Shown here in pieces: positions 57,201 to 64,000 of a stretch of 64,000 bases of DNA. The position numbers and the translations under genes are program-made. The stretch is from Symbiodinium microadriaticum (Eukaryota > Sar > Dinophyceae > Suessiales > Symbiodiniaceae), in contig LSRX01000168.1 of assembly GCA_001939145.1 (NCBI GenBank), forward strand, positions 291,437 to 355,436, read 5' to 3'. Numbering within the stretch: the stretch's first letter is position 1; every line of letters begins with the position of its first letter. The notes under the pieces were generated by a model that did no database searches, had not been told where the DNA came from, and was given only the letters and a program-made list of their open reading frames with translations.

Positions 57201-59114
57201 TGGGGAAAGCCACGGCGCCGAATGCGTGAACGTAGCCCTCTCCTTGCTCGTGACCAGGATTCACAAGGTGGTGCCAACCAAACCTCAGTTCGATTGGAAC
57301 GGCAAAAGCAAATGGCAGATGGGATTCTACCTGATTTCTGAGATGAGTGACCCCAAAGATCAGCCCGTCTCTGAGCCACTTCAAGATGATGTTCACGATG
57401 TCGGGACTTGAAATGTCAATGCCTTGCTGTAGCCCACGATCCAGTCCAAAAGCTGGGAAACCCATGGATCCAGCTGCCGAACAGATCACTCCAGCTCCAC
57501 AGAACAACTCGAGGAGAACTCTGCCTTCAGGTTAAGTAAGACTTGCTGCATAAAGCCACTTGCCCAAACCCCATAATAAACCCGAAATCCGAAACCCCTA
57601 AATTTTAAATTCACCCACAACTGAGGCGAGCAAACCTATCGACTTGACTGAGGAAGGCCTTTCTGCTGAACCGCGGCTCGAAATTCAAGGTCAATGTCGG
57701 CAGCAGTTCGAACAGGTGAGGTTGCCACCACTGAACGTTTGCACTGACGTTGACGGCAGGTCTTCACCCTGGGAGTAAAGCCGATGGATGGGGCTGGTGG
57801 CGCATCCTCAAGCTCCACACCCCCACTGTGGCTCCCGACCATGACTGGCTGCATTGCCTCCGGGCATATCTCCTCCTCGACGAGATCGATCATGGCAAGC
57901 TAGGCTCAGCAATCGGGGTCCTGCCTGAAGCATGAACAATGAAATATCAAATCTGAGCCAGAAATGTCAAAGGAAGGGAAGCATGTGTAGCTCAGAGTTG
58001 CAATCAGCCGTGTGACCCATGGCATGACAAATGCAAGAACTGCACATGGCTGTCCTTCGCAACGAGTTTGAGCGCCTGCAAGGCGAACTGTGGGTCCAGC
58101 CTGAACCTGGCATGCGACCCGCTGCCCATCAGGTAATAGTTGTCGAAGATATACCCCTGTGGGATGAGCTGGAACCTCAGTGACGATGAAAATGGAAAGA
58201 GAGAGATAGATAGATATAGCAAGAGAGAGAGAGAGAGAGAGAGATAAGTGCAGCAGAACAGCTTCGAAAGTTCCTGCTGAACTTCCGATGGCATCTGCCG
58301 CAAACATCTCATCCACTTGCCCACTCTTGTCGCAGCATGCTTGCCCAGAATGGACAGTAGGTGGTCCGTCGCCTTCTTTGGATCGCCACACTTCGCCAAC
58401 GCAGCACTGGCCACTCGAAGCTTCTGGGACAGAGTCGTAGCTTTGAAGCCTCGGGAGCCAGCTGATCTGCACCCTGCATGACCCTAAACCCTAACAGACC
58501 CGAAACCCTAAACCTTAAACCCTAACAAACCCTAAACCCTAAGACACCCTAAACCCTAAAAAACCAATGCCATCGAGATGCGATTGGACTCCTCATCGTG
58601 GGTTGATGTATACCATATCTGCCTCTCAGATGGGTCATCTGTCGGGAAAACGACACAGTCACAACTCACGCCATTGAGAAAGATGTCGACGACGGCGGCA
58701 TCCCAGGCCTGATCATCAGCACTTGACGTCCACTCTTTATACAGTGCCTTCAGGGTCGCGATGAATTGCAAGCCATCTCCAATGACAATGAGCCCCTCCG
58801 CATCCAGCACGAACTTCTGGTCGATGGAGGATCGGACGAGTTGGGGATCTCGGAGGATGTTGTGGCCGAATCGGCCACAAAGCAAGTCCTCTCGGATCCT
58901 TAGACAGTTCGGGACCAATGACCTTTAACCACTCACTCAATGACTGCATCCACAACACAACAAATAAACAGCAGAGAAGGAGCTGTGCTTGCCGCTCATC
59001 ATCATGCCCACGCCAACCACTCATGTCCGATATGCTGATATCAGACAGCTTCTGCCTGGTCCCACGCTCCACGATTTTCGGTGGCTTTCCCTGCATGTCG
59101 CCCTTGGGGGCCAT
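52472..59114 (-). CDS. Many-exon gene with C5-methyltransferase-like and SET-like folds
   Basis: About 18-20 exons read by eye on the minus strand, from an ATG at 59114 (MAPKGDMQGKPPKIVERG) to a TGA at 52472-52474 (QANKIMAMPV). Introns are short, one of them 68 bases (57284-57351, GT-AG). Exon joins that keep frame include LIFG/VWLAPPC across that intron and PDID/SEEAHEF across about 55967-56010. Together the exons encode an unknown N-terminal part, a methyltransferase-like core (LFCGAG, PPC, ENP), unknown linkers, a SET-like region (NDFSGGSRKSPNCE, AELVTNYG) and a conserved-looking C-terminal part. Possibly two adjacent genes rather than one; no internal stop plus start forces a split. The role could be DNA or protein methylation, but key catalytic surroundings are not certain. 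Overlapping plus-strand frames are shadows. Confidence 0.6.
53410..54160 (-). CDS. SET-like exons
   Basis: Three blocks in gene order. About 54150-53900 reads MIHGIAERDLDEHGLFVQAS, then GSRGLSLYTHQSVPDGEVVL, like the opening G-R-G-L-x-A … I-x-x-G-E-x-V of SET domains. 53826-53630 reads ISGILHHEQPTTMFAVLLGA, then MINDFSGGSRKSPNCEW, like the R-F-I-N-H-S-x-x-P-N-C motif that binds S-adenosylmethionine, but with Asp-Phe in place of His-Ser. About 53600-53410 reads LRVKTANAAGVAAKAELVTN, then YGLQF, like the closing G-E-E-L-T-x-x-Y-G. SET enzymes methylate lysines. The changed NHS motif may lower or change activity. Calling it SET rests on these three motifs in the right order. Confidence 0.6.
54200..54256. 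repeat. ATGT microsatellite in an intron
   Basis: (TATG)n, about 12 units, preceded and followed by (TA)n. Confidence 0.95.
54270..56412 (-). CDS. Middle exons of the methyltransferase/SET-like gene
   Basis: Blocks, in gene order: 56412 to about 56011 (GIDIRSWRTIRQCFLAALHA; ends VKDALPDID); about 55966-55600 (EEAHEFVKLLAASKAGTAPE, with an acidic DKDEDDEDEDP patch); about 55560-55262 (SRIKVSVTYIDEVSKMLLQA, then SVIVIAGPRLDLLAGIHARA); about 55130-54890 (AAEKALLKAETPNKNVEIDE, acidic); 54781-54642 (IGFIEFPGFYEQLIRDMLLC); 54540-54280 (SYFKQMVERKLLQAGGQRRK, a basic helix with RRKRK that could be a nuclear signal). No enzyme motif is recognised. A (ATGT)n microsatellite sits in the next intron (54200-54256). 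Confidence 0.5.
56485..56552. repeat. Short tandem duplication in an intron
   Basis: CCAAAGCTTCTAAGTGAGAG and CCAAAGATTCTAAGTGACAG, unit about 35 bases, two copies. Confidence 0.8.
56635..57520 (-). CDS. C5-methyltransferase-like exons
   Basis: After AAGGCAG an exon (57520-57352) reads VLLELFCGAGVICSAAGSMG, then FPAFGLDRG, the nucleotide-binding motif I of the Rossmann fold found in cytosine-C5 methyltransferases. It ends LIFG, and a 68-base GT-AG intron (57351-57284) leads to VWLAPPCESWSRARRG, with the Pro-Cys of motif IV; the Cys is the attacking residue in true enzymes. The frame then shifts near 57100-57150, where another small intron must lie, and continues as LRNGNKTLKAAIQILQMCRS and VENPQASMMWLVPDL, the Glu-Asn of motif VI. 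After that come FDCCAFGTSYKKGTRLWLFG and GHAKRLCFFTGKPHDRLSG. A target-recognition domain and motifs IX-X are not evident. Copies of such folds are known in dinoflagellate genes and retroelements. Confidence 0.65.
57630..59114 (-). CDS. N-terminal exons of the methyltransferase/SET-like gene
   Basis: Exon 1, 59114 to about 58990, reads MAPKGDMQGKPPKIVERGTR. A GC donor (GAGCG then GCAAGC) and an acceptor TTAAAG at about 58929 would join it in frame to exon 2 (58928-58565), which reads LVPNCLRIREDLLCGRFGHN and ends NRISMAL before GTTTTTTAGGGTTTAGGG, an intron rich in telomere-type repeat. A third block, 58490 to about 58260, reads SAALAKCGDPKKATDHLLSI and ends before a (CT)n-rich intron (58195-58250). 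A fourth, about 58165-58005, reads YIFDNYYLMGSGSHARFRLD. A fifth, 57893-57630, reads MIDLVEEEICPEAMQPVMVG with an end in GLPQSSR. None has a domain I recognise. Borders are approximate. Confidence 0.5.
58195..58250. repeat. GA microsatellite in an intron
   Basis: (GA)n with GATA interruptions; pyrimidine-rich on the gene strand, where it could serve as a polypyrimidine tract. Confidence 0.9.
58460..58564 (-). repeat. Intron with TTTAGGG repeats
   Basis: On the gene strand the exon ends NRISMAL and is followed by GTTTTTTAGGGTTTAGGG and more such units, to about 58480. The 5' splice site would lie at the edge of the repeat. Confidence 0.6.
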
Positions 59115-60744
59115 GGCTCTGCAAGCGCGGGTGGTGGTCAACTAGGCTTATGCCCTGTGACATGGACAGGGACTAATAGATCAAGGATTCCACATGTGGC
59201 AAATGGAAAATCTCCTTCGTATGATTCTTGATCCAAAGACCAAAGGTCGCATGGAAAATCTCCTTCGTATGATTCTTGATCCAAACACCAAAGGTCGCAC
59301 AATCACAAGTCCTCATGCTGCAACCAATCCGTCCAGATGCCAAGAAAACAGAAAGTCAGCTGCTGAGATCTGTACGTAGCACTGACAGAGAGCTGGCACC
59401 AAAGACCTCGACAGTGCAACTCTAAATTAAATTCATTCTGTTCCTGATTGACTGCATTGCATGACTGACAGCCGACACTACTGAGCCCCCGACGACAACC
59501 ATTTCCACGAAGACAGTCCTGGACCTTTGTACTCGAGACATGTCTCAACGACGCCTGGCATCTCTGCCAAGGCCCACACGTGTTGAAGAATTTCAAAGCG
59601 CTGCCTGGTCACAAATGAAGGATTGCAGGCAGGCTCTCGGCACAAATCTTACAAACATGGGGGTAACATCATTTGCAGGTGAATAATGGACCTGTCTCTA
59701 GGTAGCTCTCAGGGCAGCTCCAGTCCAAGGAACAGAACTGTAGTGTACAATGCTCTTCTTGCATGGATTGCTGAGGGAATTATTGATTGGACAACATAAG
59801 AAATCTCACTGTTGTTGCATCAAGTATGCTGTAGCAGGATGTGGAATTCGATGCACTACCCAAGGCATCTTTTTCTCCAGAGCAGCTGCTCCTGCACCAG
59901 CCAACTGCACCAGCTCAGTGACAGACGCTTGTCAACAAACAGTGAGAATGTCGGGCAATGACACTGATGGGTGAGCATCTGTCCCTGCACAACCAGTTGC
60001 CTATCCACTCTATCAGAACCCCCCAAGTACAAGAAGATAGTGAAGGGTTTTAATTCAAGGGCTCGAGGGCTGTTTCTATGTCTCTCTATTCTATCTATAT
60101 ATACGACACATATGTCTAGACACACGCAGACACACATACATATATACATGTATACACATAAATCTAAACATTCATTTCCACTTAGTACTACAAATACTGA
60201 TATGATGATTACATCTACTAAACTCCTAAACCCAAAACTAGCTCACTGCTCTGGGCTGAGCAGGCCTATCTCACAGCTCTGGGGTGAACAGGCCTACTTG
60301 GTTCCCTAAATAATAACTCTGAACCACCAACTAAACCTGAAACCCTACACCGACTTGACTGGGAAGGCCTTTCTGCTGTGGTTCACATAAACCGACTTGA
60401 CTAGGGAAGGCTTTTCTGCTGAACCACAGCCACAGCTCGACATTCAATTTCAATATCGGCACCTGCAGCACTATATATATCTATATTATATTATCATCTG
60501 GAACTTCGTGAGGTTGTCTTCGGAATGATAATCACCCATCAGTCCTATGGCTTGTCACATGCCAAAATCGGGATCCGCAGTGGCCTGTGCGGCCTCTCGT
60601 GCTGCGACTTCTTGCTGTAAACCATCCCACCTTGGATCATCTCTCAGAACAGCTATTGAAGCAAGGCTAGAGTTTCACTATTGTGGGCTTCTAATGATTC
60701 CAGTAGCAAACAAAACAGGTTGAATTTTTTCAATATCCAACAAG
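59115..60744. other. Intergenic region between two minus-strand genes
   Basis: Holds a 48-base tandem duplication at 59204-59299 (GGAAAATCTCCTTCGTATGA), several CAATGACACTG-like words (59386, 59908, 59958), a TA/CA-rich stretch at 60080-60165 and decayed copies of the GLPQSSR exon end at 60350-60470. No gene of its own is supported, although it must contain the start region of the gene to the left. Confidence 0.5.
60350..60470 (-). pseudogene. Decayed duplicate of an exon end (two copies)
   Basis: ACTTGACTGGGAAGGCCTTT and ACTTGACTAGGGAAGGCTTT, 46 or so bases apart, resemble 57640-57665. The longer copy extends through CACAGCTCGACATTCAATTT to match 57672-57700. On the minus strand these correspond to the ADIDLEFRAAVQQKGLPQSS coding end with small indels. 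Confidence 0.75.
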
Positions 60745-63700
60745 TCACAAGGCATCACGCTGTGCTTTCCAGGCCTGTCCTTCTGGAGATGCCATCCAAT
60801 CTGCGAGTTTTTCTCGCATGCTGGATCGGGGCAAAGTCTTGCGGACAACATGGCCGCTGAGGGAATCGATTCGCAGTCCATCTTTGCGCTGGGTCACGAC
60901 TTTGTCCAGGGCCAGCCGTGTTGCTGAGTCGAGGTCTTTCGGAGCATGCAACTCACGGTAGAGCTGCTTCTCATCCTCTCTGTGCTTGTACAAATGCAAG
61001 AGACGATCCATTGTCACCCCATCCTCCTCTTCCAGGGAACTCAATGTTGCCCACGTCAAGCAGGACAGGTCTGCCTTGGCATCTGACAGTCTCACACGGG
61101 CAGTGACACTGAGGTTGCCTGTCTCAGGCTTTCCCTTCTGGCATCTTCTGTATTTTTGCATTTTTTGAATGATCGGATTCTTTCCAGCTTCGATCAATGT
61201 CTCAGCCACGGATTTAACCAGGGCTTCGTCACGCTGACCACCGATGCACTCTACCTGTGCCACTTTCAGCTTTAATCGAGCTGCTACTCGACCAGCCCCA
61301 AGACCGGATTCTGCTGCATCGAGACAATGCAACAGCGACCCTATCCGTTCGCAAGACGAAGAGGCAGCCTGGCAGCACAATGTCAATGCCATGAGAAAAA
61401 CGATGTGCCAGCAGTGGGTTTGCCTCTGCCCAAGTGCATAGCGGTGAAGGGATGGCTGCAACATATAGGAGCGACAAATGCCAGCAGCATCGGGCTTGCC
61501 AATGACACTGACAACGCGTGCCAACTGTCCTCGAAATGGGGCCCTTAGCAGCTTCACGTATCGTCCCTCCTCCAGGTAGCCATGCTGCTTCAGCTTGCCC
61601 ACTGCATTGACCGACACCGTGATTGCTTGGCTCTTCTTACCTTCAGAAAACCATAATATAATATTGTTCATGACATGCAGAATCACTATGGAGAAACTAC
61701 TACTGTCTATTCCACCAGAACCCAACAATCTTACATAGTTGAGTCCCCGTAACACTCGAAGAAGCTCCAGACCAGGTCGACGAGGCATCGAAGCTGGGAA
61801 GATGGAGTGCTTCGGGACATTGGCCGGGACATGAACCTCTGGAATACAGCTGTTAAGTATTTCTCCAGCAGGTTCGGTGTCTCGAACAGAAGCACTTGGT
61901 AGGCTTGGACATGTCGCCAATCGTCCCGATTGCTCCGGCGGCGAAACAAAGTCCAAAAAAGGAGGTATTGACGCTTGGACTCCTTTGGTTGAGGCCAAAC
62001 TCTCAGCACATAAGACAGCTCCGGCCACCGAAAATGCAGCATTCTGGGTCGAAAAACCTCCATCAACCTCAGCATGGCATCTTCATTTGGCAATGCCGGC
62101 TTATTGCAAGCCAGCATCGCCTCAAAGTCCCAGCACAGCATCATGTCGGTGTGCAGCGTCTGCAAATGTAAGCTTCTGCCCACACCTTACTTCCCCAAGA
62201 AGCCAGGAGATTACAACCAAGTTTGTAAGTTATAAGAATCCCAAAAATTCAACCCTTGTCTCTTGGAGAACTAAGACACTGCCCCAGTACTCATCGTAAC
62301 AACGGATGAGCCCGTCCAAGTACGACTCTGCAGCCTTCAGTGCCACTTGGCACCTCTCCGCTGTCAAAGGGACCAAGCGCGATGTCTGGCACTGGATCTT
62401 GTGCTTTCTGAAGAGCTCCACACCTTGCAGATTCGAGGGCACTGGCCGTGTCGGGATTGTAGCATACCGGAGTGGCACGTCGATGGGCACCGACATTGAA
62501 TCTCGGCGAGCTTCTGCAGCCGTCATCTCTGAAAAAGCCACCCATTCTGCCATCCGGAGACGCCTAGACCGACCTGCCAGGAAAATGACTGACACCCTAA
62601 ACCCTAAACCCTAAACCCCTAAACCCGACAAAACAAAAACTTCTTTTGACAGAACTGTGGCCTCCAACCCTGATCTTCTGGACGACCTGTCGGCGGGAAT
62701 CCCGGCTTTGCCGAAATCTGCAACTGCACCGTGGTGTCAGAGTCATGGTACCAGGCCGCAAATCCGTCAATATTTGCAGCTGCACACGATCATACACCCG
62801 ATGGACAATGACACTGAAGAGGTTCCTGGTGCTGTGGTAGAACCTTCTGCCCATGCGGGTGTACAGCAAACTCCTGTTCAAGGCCTGTAGCTCTGTGTCG
62901 TCGGAGTAGTGCTGCAGCAACACAAATATGACGGACCAGCGTCGCAACTCGTAAAGCAGCTGCAGATCTTCCCGACATTGCTGCTGTTTGTGTCGAAAAG
63001 AAACCGCTGTCAGCCATGGAGGTTCGCCTTGAGCTTGCACTGACCGTGTGAAGACACTCTGCCTCTCCATCATATCACGGAACGCTAGGGCAAAGACGAC
63101 GAAGTCGATTGACAAAAGACGTCTGCCCAGTTCCTGCAAGCTCGCCTGGCTTGCACCACCATGTCCAGCCTTGCGACGGCTGATACGGGCATGAAGCCCG
63201 AGAGCGTAGTGGCTGTAGTTGTCCAGAAGGTTGGCCGCAATGCGTTGCAATGCGACACCCTGCAGGGTGCCGCCAGCATCGGCGGCGACGGCAACTCGCT
63301 CATCGCCCAAGACGCCGGCCATGCCTCTCAGAAGGACACGACCGACCCCAGTCCCAAAGGACTGGGACATTGATTTACCCATAGCAAACAGCTCTTTTGC
63401 AAATTCCGAGGCATTGACACTGGCACGATATGCAGCTTCCCCTCTGTGGAATTCCTCCCACTCTGCATGTTGCTCATCCTCCGGAATTCTCGGGTAAACA
63501 CTGGCAGCAACAATGTTGCCTGCTGCGCTCGAGGCATGTCGGCTGTCGGGTCCTCCTTTACACACTGCACCATCACCACCAACCATGCATAAAACACGGC
63601 TGCGCAGAGATTCCGTCGTCAGCTTGGAGGCATGAGTCTCCAAGGAACTCAGGACAACAGCAGCTTGAGATGGGCCATCATGCAGCAGGCCCGAAGAGGG

Positions 63701-63988
63701 TGAAGCCACAAACTGAGGAAATAGCCTGCCACTCGATGCAGAAATCGTGCTGAGCACAATCACAGTGAATGATTCTCCTCTGGAGAAAAGTGAATTTCCA
63801 ATCGATACCCCATCGAAACAAAGGCTGGCTGGAGACAGTGTCCCCAGTCCCGGCAGGATTTGTGCTATAACCTCTGACTGGCGGAATTCAAGGAGCTTCG
63901 CAGCCATAAACTCACAGTCACGAACAAACTCCTTTGAAACAAACTTATCTCCGATGTCGACATTGGAAGCCTCGAGTCGTGCACACGT
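60745..63988 (-). CDS. Many-exon gene of unknown family, 5' part outside the window
   Basis: The first visible exon starts at about 63988 after TTTTTTTTACAG (acceptor at the very window edge) and reads LEASNVDIGDKFVSKEFVRD, MAAKLLEFRQSEVIAQILPG, LCFDGVSIGNSLFSRGESFT, DFVVFALAFRDMMERQSVFT and LFSVIVHRVYDRVQLQILTD down to about 62650. A short intron (about 62589-62640) made largely of TTTAGGG repeats leads, after GGGTGTCAG, to IFLAGRSRRLRMAEWVAFSE and LIRCYDEYWGSVLVLQE (62588-62270). The next exon (about 62170-61740) reads FEAMLACNKPALPNEDAMLR and RPMSRSTPSSQLRCLVDLVW. The last (about 61640-60745) reads KLKQHGYLEEGRYVKLLRAP, CIGGQRDEALVKSVAETLIE and LADWMASPEGQAWKAQRDAL before TGA. No domain is recognised; a domesticated transposase is possible but unproven. 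Borders are approximate. Confidence 0.6.
62589..62640 (-). repeat. Intron built mostly of TTTAGGG repeats
   Basis: On the gene strand the sequence GTCGGGTTTAGGGG followed by TTTAGGGTTTAGGG ends in GGGTGTCAG, where the next coding block (VIFLAGRS) starts. Donor is one of two GT near 62635-62655. Coding frames differ on each side. Confidence 0.65.
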
Positions 63989-64000
63989 CTGTAAAAAAAA

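Noticed and set aside
59194..59379. Plus-strand small gene over the 48-base duplication
   Set aside because: No homology, no splice or start context; openness is explained by a duplicated unit whose length is a multiple of three.

Overview
The window looks like nuclear DNA of a dinoflagellate, probably a Symbiodiniaceae/Suessiales alga. The evidence is mixed. Degenerate TTTAGGG (plant/alveolate telomere-type) repeats lie in both orientations through nearly all non-coding DNA. There is a 14-repeat PPR protein of the 'ISYNATISSCEKG' type that is greatly expanded in these algae. A 12-kb non-LTR retrotransposon is present. The genes are many-exon, with very short introns and both GT and probable GC donors. 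No bacterial, organellar or viral gene order is seen. The species assignment is inference.

Layout: (1) 1-700, degenerate telomere-type repeats. (2) About 700-13030, minus strand, one very long LINE-like element: ORF1 with a coiled coil, then a giant ORF2 with three tandem unknown modules, hydrophobic segments, RNase H and an APE-type endonuclease, followed in shifted frames by reverse transcriptase (YADD) and a zinc-finger tail. (3) 13-33 kb, a sea of TTTAGGG-like arrays, minisatellites and short inverted-repeat elements (MITE-like families, one with clear TA target duplications). Scattered in it are 60-130 base exon-like islands, many ending exactly where a GTTTAGGG-type sequence starts. (4) 33.6-36 kb, a PPR gene on the minus strand plus a PPR-like fragment. 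(5) 36-52 kb, more repeat desert with MITEs, microsatellites and an assembly gap at 45411-45564. (6) 52-59 kb, minus strand, a many-exon gene that appears to join a cytosine-C5-methyltransferase-like fold (LFCGAG, PPC, ENP) to a SET-like fold. (7) 60.7-64 kb, minus strand, a second many-exon gene of unknown family, cut by the window end.

The most interesting items are the triplicated (possibly six-fold) unknown module in the LINE polyprotein, the RNase H placed before the endonuclease, telomere-type arrays that look like introns or lie between direct repeats, and the methyltransferase/SET chimera. Exon borders were read by eye from frame changes and splice dinucleotides, so most are approximate. 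Functions of the exon islands and of the second large gene are unknown.
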